Shown here one piece after another: positions 1 through 6,427 of a stretch of 6,778 nt of DNA. Position 1 is the first letter of the stretch; the number at the start of each line of letters is the position of its first letter. The stretch lies in assembly GCA_022784805.1 (NCBI GenBank), contig JALFYG010000183.1, positions 1-6,778 of the forward strand, given 5' to 3'. The stretch is from Spirochaetales bacterium. GTDB taxonomy: Bacteria > Spirochaetota > Spirochaetia > Sphaerochaetales > Sphaerochaetaceae. The notes beneath the pieces were generated by a model, which had not been told where the DNA came from, ran no database searches, and saw nothing but the letters and a program-made list of their open reading frames with translations. Both the position numbers and the translations under genes were made by a program.

Positions 1-878
1 CTGGCGTTATCGTAGGTATGGTAGTAGTAGATACCTTTGGATGCGTTGATGCATGCTGCATAAACCGTGATCTCATAGGTTCCTTCTCCATATATTACAG
101 CGCCTCTCTGCTGGTCAACGGAGCCAAGGATGTGGAAGAACTGTGAAACATTCTCTTTCTCGCTGTCTCCTGAGACACTGTTGGCCCTTGTAAAGGCGGC
201 TTTTACAAATCGAGATATGCTGGATAAGTCGCCAGGAAGTCCCAAACCTCCCAGTCCCTTGCAGTAGATATCGTAGTTCATATCGATGCCGAAAGTAGGC
301 TTTTCATCTCTAGGAGAGAGACGTGAGTAGTTATTTAGGGAGAATAGGTGTATAGGGAACTCAGGGTTATTTGTCAGGACTTCTGCCGGGTTATCATAGA
401 TGTGGAGACCTGTTTTTGTTGATTCAACTACGATTGATTCATATTTATCTGAGATCATCCAATGGAGAGTCGCCACAGGAAATCCTGGAGCAAAGACTTC
501 ATCTGTGATGACAGCGTTTTCCAGAAGTGTTCTTACTTCTTCTACACTCTCAGCGTGTGTAAGGAGCCAAGGGATGAACTCGAAGGATGGAATATTATTC
601 TTTCCTTCCACAGGCTTTCCATATACTGCGTTTCCTGGGAAGTTTAAGCCTGCAATGGCGAGGCCTGATTCGTTGGCGCCATCATAGAAAAGAGGAAAGC
701 CCTGCATGAATATGCCCATTCCGATCATTGCTTCATGGTGTTCGAGGACAGGGGAGTGTCTGAAGGCCAAGGGGAGAGCTCTTGGGATCACAAGTACTTG
801 TTCTCCATGAGCTGCACCTAAGTCTAGGTTTCTTCCAAAATAGAAGTCTTTATTTCTGAGAGTAGTGGCTGTACACAT
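1..878 (-). CDS. Choloylglycine hydrolase family amidase (bile salt hydrolase / penicillin V acylase type), 3' end missing
   Basis: An N-terminal-nucleophile hydrolase that cuts linear amide bonds, as in conjugated bile salts or penicillin V. Read on the minus strand, the frame is open from ATG at 878 to the window edge (292 codons). Family members usually have about 315-340 residues, so roughly the last 30-45 are missing. The protein begins MCTATTL; Cys2 becomes the N-terminal nucleophile once Met is removed. Further family active-site residues are visible: R16 and D19 in YFGRNLD, N79 in AGLNFPG, N171 in LTNNP, and R223 in SRFVKAAF. There is no signal peptide, so the enzyme should be cytoplasmic, as in Gram-positive members. 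The start is supported by GGAGGA at 885-890. NESGLAIAGLNFPG resembles bile salt hydrolases more than penicillin acylases, but substrate is inferred and N-acyl homoserine lactones or other amides remain possible. It is transcribed divergently from an MFS transporter. Confidence 0.93.
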   Translation of the reverse strand, partial: MCTATTLRNKDFYFGRNLDLGAAHGEQVLVIPRALPLAFRHSPVLEHHEAMIGMGIFMQGFPLFYDGANESGLAIAGLNFPGNAVYGKPVEGKNNIPSFEFIPWLLTHAESVEEVRTLLENAVITDEVFAPGFPVATLHWMISDKYESIVVESTKTGLHIYDNPAEVLTNNPEFPIHLFSLNNYSRLSPRDEKPTFGIDMNYDIYCKGLGGLGLPGDLSSISRFVKAAFTRANSVSGDSEKENVSQFFHILGSVDQQRGAVIYGEGTYEITVYAACINASKGIYYYHTYDNA

Positions 879-896
879 ATTTGTTCCTCCAATATG

Positions 897-925
897 AATA
901 TAGTGTCTTATTTCTTCTCTGGCAA
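897..925 (-). promoter_or_regulatory. Putative sigma-70-type promoter of the choloylglycine hydrolase gene
   Basis: On the minus strand, a TTGCCA -35 element (925-920) is followed after 17 bases by a TATATT -10 element (902-897). Each differs from consensus at one position. Transcription would start near 890, leaving a leader of only about 12 bases with GGAGGA almost at the RNA 5' end; that is unusually short and lowers confidence. The -35 overlaps a -35-like CTGGCA (919-924) read in the other direction. Confidence 0.4.
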
Positions 926-947
926 ATAAGGAAAGCTATTGTATATA
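919..947 (+). promoter_or_regulatory. Weak candidate promoter of the MFS transporter gene
   Basis: On the plus strand, CTGGCA (919-924) and TATATA (942-947) are spaced by 17 bases, each matching consensus at four of six positions. The predicted start near 954 gives a 30-base leader carrying GAGG at 975-978. The match is weak and rests mainly on position in a divergent intergenic region. Confidence 0.25.
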
Positions 948-954
948 TGTACAA
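939..954. promoter_or_regulatory. Near-palindrome in the divergent intergenic region, possible operator
   Basis: The half-sites TTGTA (939-943) and TACAA (950-954) flank a six-base TA-rich centre, giving 7 of 8 complementary base pairs over 16 bp. The element covers the candidate -10 of the MFS gene and lies just upstream of the hydrolase promoter. A regulator bound here could control both divergent genes. No regulator gene is present in the window, and AT-rich palindromes also arise by chance. Confidence 0.3.
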
Positions 955-983
955 AAGTAGTAGTATGTCGACTTGAGGCATGT

Positions 984-2192
984 ATGAATAAGAAAGAGAA
1001 AATAGGGAAAGGCGCACTATCTTTTATTTTCATTATGGGAATTGTAAGTCTCTTTTCCGACATGACACATGAAGGGGCGAGGAGTGTAATCGGGCCCTTT
1101 CTCAGCCTCACAGGAGCTTCGGCATCCACTATTGGTTTTGTCTCTGGGCTGGGAGAGTTATGTGGATATTCCCTCCGTCTCATCTCGGGGCCTCTTGCAG
1201 ATAGAAGCGGCAAGTATTGGACTCTGGTGATTGTTGGATATGCCCTACAAGTGCTGGCTGTTCCGCTATTGGCTTTGGTTCCGGAGAATGGATGGCTTCT
1301 GGCATCTTCTTTGATCATCCTCGAGCGAAGCGCAAAAGCTTTGAAAAAGCCAGCAAAGAATAGCCTTGTAAGCTTTGCAGCCAGTGAAATAGGCACAGGA
1401 AAAGGCTTTGCCTATATGGAAGTCTTGGACCAAGTGGGTGCATTTATAGGCCCCGTTATTATCTTTCTTATGTCTTATTTCGGAGGAAAGGGAAGCGAGC
1501 TGGAGACATATCATAGGTCTTTCAGCATTCTCTTGATTCCAGCTCTTATTACTGTCGTTCTTGTCATCTTTGCTTGGAGAAAGTATCCCCATCCGGAAGT
1601 GTTTGAAAAGAAGAGTGAGAAGTGTGAAGAGAAGTTTCAGATTAAGCTTCCTTTTGTCTTGTTTATGGTGGCCATCAGCTTATTTGCCTTTGGCTTTGCA
1701 GATTTCTCTATTCTCTCTCTTCACTCAGCAACAAAGGGCTTATTCCCCCAATCGACTATCAGCCTATTGTACGCACTGGCAATGGCAGTAGACGCTGTCG
1801 CTGCTTTGGTTTTTGGTAATCTTTACGATAAGATTGGGCTGAAGTCTTTGGTGATTGCCACAATTATTTCTTCCTTCTTTCCATTCTTTGCCTTCGTTTC
1901 AAATAAACCATGGATGGTGATCATGGGAATAGTTCTTTGGGGAATAGGAATGGGAGCGGAAGAGAGCATAATGAAATCTGCAGTGGCTTCCATTGTTCCG
2001 AAGAATATGAGAAGCACTGGATTCGGTGTATTTGAGACAGTCTTTGGGATAGCATGGTTCCTTGGTTCCTGGCTGTTGGGAGTGCTCTACGACAGCAATA
2101 TCACACTGATGGCAGTGGTGTCTTTTGTGTCCCAGGTTCTTGCCATTGTCCTCTATCTCATTACCATCAAGGCTGAAAAAAAGAATGGATGA
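984..2192 (+). CDS. Major facilitator superfamily transporter, substrate unknown
   Basis: A 402-residue, highly hydrophobic integral membrane protein, the usual size for a 12-helix MFS carrier. The first cytoplasmic loop has the MFS motif A form GPLADRSGKY (69-78), echoed in the second half by GNLYDKIGLK (278-287). A charged stretch at about 199-222 is the central loop between the two six-helix bundles. The N-terminal SLFSDMTHEGARS (22-34) resembles a poorly characterised group of prokaryotic MFS proteins (MJ1317-like, from memory). I chose the ATG at 984 because GAGG (975-978) sits five bases upstream. The same frame extends to a TTG at 939, but that would add 15 residues with no good ribosome site. 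It is divergent from the acylase-family gene, so transport of a bile acid or a related amide product is possible but unproven. It could instead be the first gene of the downstream sugar operon, since no terminator is seen after it. Confidence 0.9.
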   Translation: MNKKEKIGKGALSFIFIMGIVSLFSDMTHEGARSVIGPFLSLTGASASTIGFVSGLGELCGYSLRLISGPLADRSGKYWTLVIVGYALQVLAVPLLALVPENGWLLASSLIILERSAKALKKPAKNSLVSFAASEIGTGKGFAYMEVLDQVGAFIGPVIIFLMSYFGGKGSELETYHRSFSILLIPALITVVLVIFAWRKYPHPEVFEKKSEKCEEKFQIKLPFVLFMVAISLFAFGFADFSILSLHSATKGLFPQSTISLLYALAMAVDAVAALVFGNLYDKIGLKSLVIATIISSFFPFFAFVSNKPWMVIMGIVLWGIGMGAEESIMKSAVASIVPKNMRSTGFGVFETVFGIAWFLGSWLLGVLYDSNITLMAVVSFVSQVLAIVLYLITIKAEKKNG

Positions 2193-2222
2193 GGTTATCT
2201 ATTTCAAAACTTTCTTTTTTGT

Positions 2223-2251
2223 TTGTATCCCCCTTCCCTTAATGTGATAAT
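2223..2251 (+). promoter_or_regulatory. Candidate promoter ahead of the glucosidase-symporter-deacetylase block
   Basis: TTGTAT (2223-2228, three of six consensus positions) is followed after 17 bases by GATAAT (2246-2251, five of six). Transcription would start near 2258, very close to the GGAG at 2259-2262. The -35 is poor, so this block may instead be read through from the MFS gene, 75 bp upstream with no visible terminator between them. Confidence 0.25.
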
Positions 2252-2267
2252 AGGAAACGGAGAATAT

Positions 2268-3857
2268 ATGGACAAAGACTGGTGGAAAAAAGCAGTTATA
2301 TATCAAATCTATCCTCGTTCTTTCATGGACAGTAACGGTGACGGAATAGGAGATATTCCTGGAATAATCTCGAAACTGGATTACATTGCCTCCCTTGGAG
2401 TGGATGTAATCTGGCTGAGTCCTGTTTATGCCTCTCCCAATGAAGACAATGGCTATGACATCAGCGACTATATGTCCATTCACCCGGATTTCGGGACAAT
2501 GGATGACTTCGATACCCTTATTAAAGAGGCTGAGAAGCGTGGCATCAAGATCATCATGGACTTGGTGATCAACCATACATCCTCGGAGCATGAATGGTTC
2601 CAGAAGAGTAGAAAGGGCATCGAGCCATATAAAGACTTCTACTATTGGTCAGACTCTTGGCCGGGAACACCAAATAACTGGACAGGATTCTTTGGAGGAA
2701 AAACTTGGGAGTATGATGAAGAGAGAAAGGCAAGCTACCTTCATCTCTTTGCTCCCCATCAGCCTGATTTGAACTATCATAATCCTCTTGTCTGGGAAAA
2801 GATTAATGAGATATTGAAGTTCTGGCTTGATAAAGGCGTCAAAGGTTTCAGGTGCGATGTAATAAACATCCTCTATAAAGACTCCCTTGAGAACGGAAAG
2901 AAGAAGTTGATCCTGACTGGAAGCGAGCACTATCTCACCTTGGACGGCACTCATGAGATCTTGAAAAAGATTAATGAGACACTGGCTCCTTATGATGCCT
3001 TTACTGTGGGTGAAACTGTATTTGTAGATACCACAGACGCCAATCTTTTGACTTCTCCTGAGAGAAAAGAGCTGAACATGGTCTTTTCTTTCCAGCACAT
3101 GGAAGTGGACCAGATAATCGTGAAATGGTTTAAGAAGAAGTTCTCCTGGAAGAAGTTTATGTCTGTCCTCGATAAGTGGCAGAGGGAAGTGGAGTGGAAC
3201 ACTATATACTTTGAAAACCATGATCAGCCTAGAAGCGTGTCCCGCTTCGGATCCGAAAAGTATTGGAAAGAATCATCAAAACTCCTTGCCACTCTTCTTC
3301 TGACGCTGAAAGGCACCCCTTTTATCTTCGAGGGGGAAGAGATAGGAATGACCAACTTTGATTTCACATCTATGGAGGATATAAGGGATGTGGAGAGTAA
3401 GAATATCTACAGAATACTCTCCTCTCTTCCTATTTCTGAGAGTTTAAAGTGGAAAATCATAAAGAACATTTCCCGTGATAACGCCAGAACTCCTATGCAT
3501 TGGAGTGGAAAAGAAGGTGCAGGCTTTACTTCAGGCACTCCTTGGCTTGGAATAAACAAGAACAAGGAGAGAATAAACGTGGAGAATGAAGAGAAGGATA
3601 CCCTATCTATTCTCTCTTACTACAAGACTCTCATTTCTTTCAGAAAGGAGAGTGAGGATCTCTTATATGGAGACTATGAACTTATTGAGAATGGTGAGAA
3701 TGTTGCAGTCTTCAGACGAGGTGGACTCTTGATTGTTCTTAACCACAGTGATGGTGAAATAAAGAGAGAAATAGAGGGAGAGATCCTTATGTCTACGGAA
3801 AACGAAAGAAAGAAGGGCTTCCTGAAACCTTGGGAAGCTTTGATAGTGAGGAAATAA
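2268..3857 (+). CDS. GH13 alpha-glucosidase, oligo-1,6-glucosidase type
   Basis: A 529-residue cytoplasmic glycoside hydrolase releasing glucose from short alpha-glucosides. The conserved GH13 regions occur in order: a calcium-loop-like DSNGDGIGD (21-29), region I DLVINH (98-103), region V QPDLN (165-169), region II GFRCDVIN with nucleophile D197, region III VGET with acid/base E249, and region IV ENHDQ with D319. Val198 directly after the nucleophile and QPDLN both mark alpha-1,6-acting oligo-1,6-glucosidase, dextran glucosidase and trehalose-6-phosphate hydrolase enzymes. With no phosphotransferase (PTS) gene nearby but a symporter directly downstream, an unphosphorylated isomaltose-like substrate is more likely than trehalose-6-phosphate. 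There is no signal peptide. ATG at 2268 is chosen because GGAG (2259-2262) lies five bases upstream; an in-frame TTG at 2223 lacks such support. The protein is slightly shorter than the usual 550-560 residues but appears complete through its C-terminal beta domain. Confidence 0.93.
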   Translation: MDKDWWKKAVIYQIYPRSFMDSNGDGIGDIPGIISKLDYIASLGVDVIWLSPVYASPNEDNGYDISDYMSIHPDFGTMDDFDTLIKEAEKRGIKIIMDLVINHTSSEHEWFQKSRKGIEPYKDFYYWSDSWPGTPNNWTGFFGGKTWEYDEERKASYLHLFAPHQPDLNYHNPLVWEKINEILKFWLDKGVKGFRCDVINILYKDSLENGKKKLILTGSEHYLTLDGTHEILKKINETLAPYDAFTVGETVFVDTTDANLLTSPERKELNMVFSFQHMEVDQIIVKWFKKKFSWKKFMSVLDKWQREVEWNTIYFENHDQPRSVSRFGSEKYWKESSKLLATLLLTLKGTPFIFEGEEIGMTNFDFTSMEDIRDVESKNIYRILSSLPISESLKWKIIKNISRDNARTPMHWSGKEGAGFTSGTPWLGINKNKERINVENEEKDTLSILSYYKTLISFRKESEDLLYGDYELIENGENVAVFRRGGLLIVLNHSDGEIKREIEGEILMSTENERKKGFLKPWEALIVRK

Positions 3858-5339
3858 ATGAGTGACGAAAAGAAGACGTTGAAGAAAAACCTATGGTTCT
3901 TCCCACTTGGTACTGTTGGAAGAGATATGCTCTACCAGCTATTCACCAACTATATTCTGCTGTTTGTTTTGTTTACACATCAGCTTACAGCAGCCCAGTT
4001 GATGGCGATCACCTTCATCATGGTGGCTGCAAGAGTCTTTGATGCGTTGAATGACCCTATTATGGGAAACATCATTGAGAGCACAAGAACCAAGTGGGGA
4101 AAGTATAAGCCATGGCTGGTGGTTGGAATCATAACCACTAGTATTGTGGTTTTCCTATCCTTCAATGTGGCTCTTGAAGGTTGGACTTTCGTCATTTTCT
4201 TTGCATTCATGTATCTAATGTATTCCATTACATACACCATGCATGACATATCCTACTGGGGCATGATTCCATCCCTTGGAAAAGATGGAAGAAGCCGTGA
4301 CCAGTTTACTTCCCGCGCCACTCTTTTTGCTGGAATCGGAGGAACTCTTGCTGGTCTCTTGATCCCTATGCTTACAACAGGTTCCATGACACTGGGAGGA
4401 AGCGCCCAGAAAGCCTATGGCAGGGTAGCATTGATCTTCTCCATTATTGCCCCGCTCTTTTTGTGTTTCACAATCTTCGGTGTAAAAGAAGATAGAAGCT
4501 ATATGAAAGAGAAGGCTCCAAAAGTGAGCTTCAAGAAGATTTGGACCACAATAATCAGAAACGACCAGTTGGTGTGGATATCAATAATATTCTTATTGCA
4601 GCAGATAGGTATTAATTTGATCCTTGGAGGCTTGGGCTCCACTTACATTTATTTCGCTTTTGGTTATGAAGGAGGTTTATACTCCCTCTTCAGCACCATC
4701 GGCGTCTTGGCAACTGCCTTCCTGATGGTTTTCTATCCAACAATCTCCAAGAGAGTGAAGCGTAAGACTCTGATGAAATATATGCTATGTTTATCTCTTG
4801 TGTTTTATGTAGTAATGATGGCTGCCGGTGTCTTTATGCCTCAGTCTACATTGAAGTTCTGGATTGTAACCATCAGTTATATGTTCACTAACCTCGGTCA
4901 GTATGCATATTACCTGGTGATGATGATCTCCATCATCAACACGGTCGAGTACAATGAGTATAAGAACGGTGAGAGAGACGAAGCCATCATCGCATCCCTC
5001 AGACCATTCTTGACCAAGCTTTCATCTGCTTTGGTTGTTCTTCTTACATCTGTTACATATCTGATTTTCGGAGTCACAGGTATCACAAACCAGATATCAT
5101 CCCTTGAAAGGGAGACAAACCTTGGTGTCATTACAGAGGCTCAGAAACTCACATCCATCAACGGAGTTCTCTCCGGTGTATCAAAGTTCCAGACTACAGG
5201 TCTGATGTTGGTGATGGGAATCCTTCCTGCAGTTTTGATGATTATCGCTTACCTCTTATATAAGAAGCACTACATATTGGATGAAGACGAGTACGACAGA
5301 ATTCTCGTTGAATTAGAGAAAAGAAAGGAGGCGAAATAA
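3858..5339 (+). CDS. GPH family sugar:cation symporter (MelB-like)
   Basis: A 493-residue, 12-helix membrane carrier of the glycoside-pentoside-hexuronide:cation symporter family, which imports oligosaccharides or glycosides with Na+ or H+. Family signatures include ARVFDALNDPIMG (58-70), whose D62 and D66 match the cation-site aspartates of MelB (D55, D59). D130 in TMHDISYWGMIP aligns with MelB D124 at the sugar site. Also present are the loop KWGKYKPW (79-86) and EYNEYKNGERDEA (364-376), a conserved segment in the second half. The C-terminus is charged and cytoplasmic. The ATG follows the glucosidase stop codon with no gap, and GAGGA (3848-3852) lies inside the glucosidase gene, so translation is probably coupled. 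The placement suggests that it imports the glucosidase's substrate. Hexuronide import for the uxuA pathway cannot be excluded, since GPH members carry either class of sugar. Confidence 0.93.
   Translation: MSDEKKTLKKNLWFFPLGTVGRDMLYQLFTNYILLFVLFTHQLTAAQLMAITFIMVAARVFDALNDPIMGNIIESTRTKWGKYKPWLVVGIITTSIVVFLSFNVALEGWTFVIFFAFMYLMYSITYTMHDISYWGMIPSLGKDGRSRDQFTSRATLFAGIGGTLAGLLIPMLTTGSMTLGGSAQKAYGRVALIFSIIAPLFLCFTIFGVKEDRSYMKEKAPKVSFKKIWTTIIRNDQLVWISIIFLLQQIGINLILGGLGSTYIYFAFGYEGGLYSLFSTIGVLATAFLMVFYPTISKRVKRKTLMKYMLCLSLVFYVVMMAAGVFMPQSTLKFWIVTISYMFTNLGQYAYYLVMMISIINTVEYNEYKNGERDEAIIASLRPFLTKLSSALVVLLTSVTYLIFGVTGITNQISSLERETNLGVITEAQKLTSINGVLSGVSKFQTTGLMLVMGILPAVLMIIAYLLYKKHYILDEDEYDRILVELEKRKEAK
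5324..5331 (+). promoter_or_regulatory. Consensus ribosome binding site for the deacetylase, inside the symporter gene
   Basis: AAAGGAGG lies seven bases before the ATG at 5339 and within the last codons of the symporter gene. The stop and start share one base (TAATG). This is the strongest ribosome site in the window and suggests that the deacetylase is made efficiently on the same message. Confidence 0.75.
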
Positions 5340-6091
5340 TGGACAACAGTGCAATTCTTTCTCTTTTTGCTCCCCCGAAGCTTGACGGAATAAAGAAGCT
5401 TTTATGTGTTCAGCCCCATCCCGATGATAACGAAATAGGGATGGGAGGAATCATCTCCCTCCTCACTAAACGAGGTGTTCAGGTGGATTATCTGACAGTC
5501 ACCGACGGCGCTTTGGGAGACATTGGCATCCCCTATGGGGAGGAGAGCTTAGTTCAGGTAAGAAAAAGGGAAGCTGAAATGGCAGGAAAGGCTCTCGGAG
5601 TATCAACTTTCCATTATTTCTCTATTCCTGACGGAACCCTCTCTGATATTGGAGCTCTTTCCAGGCAAATTGCAGAGCTGGTGAGAAGAGAGCGATATGA
5701 TGCGATAGCGGCGCCTGATCCGTGGAATAGATATGAAGCACATAACGACCATGTGGTTACAGGAAAAGCCGTGGCTCAGGCTGCCATTTCCTGTAGCTTA
5801 CTCCACTATCCTGAGAACACGGAGACCCTGCCTCTCTCCCTTTCTGCTGTCCTTTTCTACTTCACAGCACGCCCCAATACTTACTTTGATATCACAGAAG
5901 AGTTTGAGAGAAAGATGGGGGCAGTGTCTCTCCATGCTTCCCAGATTACTCCGGATATGCTCAATCTCTACGGAGGATACTTTAAGTGGAGGGGAGAGAG
6001 AATGAGTGGAAAAGAGGGTGTGATCATGGAGGGCGTAAAGGCCTTGATGCCACTCCACTTACACTGTATTCCGGAAGCAGAGGGAATCTGA
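5339..6091 (+). CDS. PIG-L/LmbE family zinc-dependent N-deacetylase
   Basis: A 250-residue cytoplasmic enzyme of the family that removes N-acetyl groups from GlcNAc-containing molecules (GlcNAc-PI, mycothiol and bacillithiol precursors, chitobiose). The signature PHPDDNEIGMGG (26-37) supplies zinc ligands H27 and D30 and the probable base D29. AHNDH (134-138) supplies the third zinc ligand, H138, with H135 nearby. The Rossmann-like core continues through VDYLTVTDGALGD (49-61), then KREAEMAGKALGV (76-88), the usual helix of this family. There is no signal peptide or membrane segment. It overlaps the symporter stop by one base, so it very likely belongs to the same operon as the glucosidase and symporter. 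That context favours a sugar substrate from the imported glycoside over bacillithiol synthesis or glycan-anchor biology. The exact substrate cannot be read from sequence. Confidence 0.92.
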   Translation: MDNSAILSLFAPPKLDGIKKLLCVQPHPDDNEIGMGGIISLLTKRGVQVDYLTVTDGALGDIGIPYGEESLVQVRKREAEMAGKALGVSTFHYFSIPDGTLSDIGALSRQIAELVRRERYDAIAAPDPWNRYEAHNDHVVTGKAVAQAAISCSLLHYPENTETLPLSLSAVLFYFTARPNTYFDITEEFERKMGAVSLHASQITPDMLNLYGGYFKWRGERMSGKEGVIMEGVKALMPLHLHCIPEAEGI

Positions 6092-6136
6092 CTCGACAGA
6101 GAGGCGTAAAGTAAATACCATTTCCTTGGAGATTTT

Positions 6137-6364
6137 ATGGATAAGATATTTGAAGAGATAGAGGTTTGTGAGTGCCCTATATGCCAAGGGCCGGGAATAT
6201 TGGAAGAAGAGAATGGCTGGTGCTTCTATGTAATGTGCTTGGACTGTGGCTGCCACACTGCAGAAAGCTCATACAAGAAAGAAGATGAGAGGTATGTGGC
6301 CGCTTCCAAAGCCGCTCAGCTTTGGAATAGGGGCAAAGTCCTTCCAAGTACACCTGGCGATTGA
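6137..6364 (+). CDS. Small Lar-like zinc-ribbon protein
   Basis: A 75-residue acidic protein with two cysteine pairs, CPIC (13-16) and CLDC (34-37), plus C11, C29 and C39, probably a zinc ribbon. The layout CPxC, then VMCLDCGCHTAES, then a helix ending AAQLWNRG (59-66), matches the Lar restriction-alleviation family, in which a CPxCG start, a CxxCG centre and a C-terminal A..WNRR are typical. Lar relieves host type I restriction and is usually phage- or prophage-borne. Many family members are uncharacterised, so the same role here is not established. ATG at 6137 is supported by GGAG (6128-6131) five bases upstream. It lies 45 bp after the deacetylase gene on the same strand with no terminator between, so it may be the last gene of that operon. 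No other phage gene is visible. Confidence 0.72.
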   Translation: MDKIFEEIEVCECPICQGPGILEEENGWCFYVMCLDCGCHTAESSYKKEDERYVAASKAAQLWNRGKVLPSTPGD

Positions 6365-6370
6365 TTTTTC

Positions 6371-6399
6371 TTGTACCCATAGGATTAATATACTAATAT
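6371..6399 (+). promoter_or_regulatory. Putative uxuA promoter
   Basis: TTGTAC (6371-6376) and TAATAT (6394-6399) are separated by 17 bases. An alternative -10, TATACT (6389-6394), matches consensus at five of six positions but has only a poor -35 at that spacing. Either choice puts the -10 inside the palindrome at 6389-6408, and the site lies in the only gap before uxuA. Confidence 0.4.
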
Positions 6400-6408
6400 A
6401 TCAGTATA
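6389..6408. promoter_or_regulatory. Palindromic operator candidate upstream of uxuA
   Basis: A 20-bp inverted repeat with half-sites TATACT (6389-6394) and AGTATA (6403-6408); nine of ten base pairs are complementary through the centre. It covers the probable -10 element, a position suited to repression. Uronate genes are commonly controlled by GntR-family (UxuR/ExuR-like) repressors that bind short, dyad-symmetric, AT-rich sites with a GTATAC-like core, so this assignment is plausible but inferred. Confidence 0.5.
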
Positions 6409-6427
6409 AATACGAAGGAGAGTGTAT

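Noticed and set aside
400..687. 95-codon open frame on the plus strand
   Set aside because: It is antisense to the choloylglycine hydrolase gene, which is supported by active-site residues on the other strand.
939..983. In-frame N-terminal extension of the MFS gene from a TTG codon at 939
   Set aside because: The added 15 residues are not MFS-like and lack a good ribosome site, whereas ATG at 984 has GAGG five bases upstream. The extension would also run through the promoter/operator region.
908..1396. 162-codon open frame on the minus strand
   Set aside because: It is antisense to the MFS gene, has no recognisable domain and has a low-complexity Ser/Pro/Arg-rich composition; it is a shadow of the real gene.
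2173..2220. A-run and T-run after the MFS gene, considered as a terminator
   Set aside because: The A- and T-rich stretches could pair only through A-T pairs across a loop of over 25 bases. There is no GC-rich stem directly before the T-run.
2223..2267. In-frame extension of the GH13 gene from a TTG codon at 2223
   Set aside because: GH13 family proteins of this type begin close to the WWKKAVIYQIYPRSF segment. ATG at 2268 has GGAG at a proper spacing, and the extension looks like non-coding sequence.
2649..3221. 190-codon open frame on the minus strand
   Set aside because: It lies wholly antisense to the catalytic part of the GH13 gene, which has a full set of conserved motifs; no domain is recognisable in the antisense product.
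6120..6133. Small hairpin (ATTTC / GAGAT) around the ribosome site of the Lar-like gene
   Set aside because: Five pairs including a G-T wobble and a four-base loop are too weak to claim a regulatory structure.
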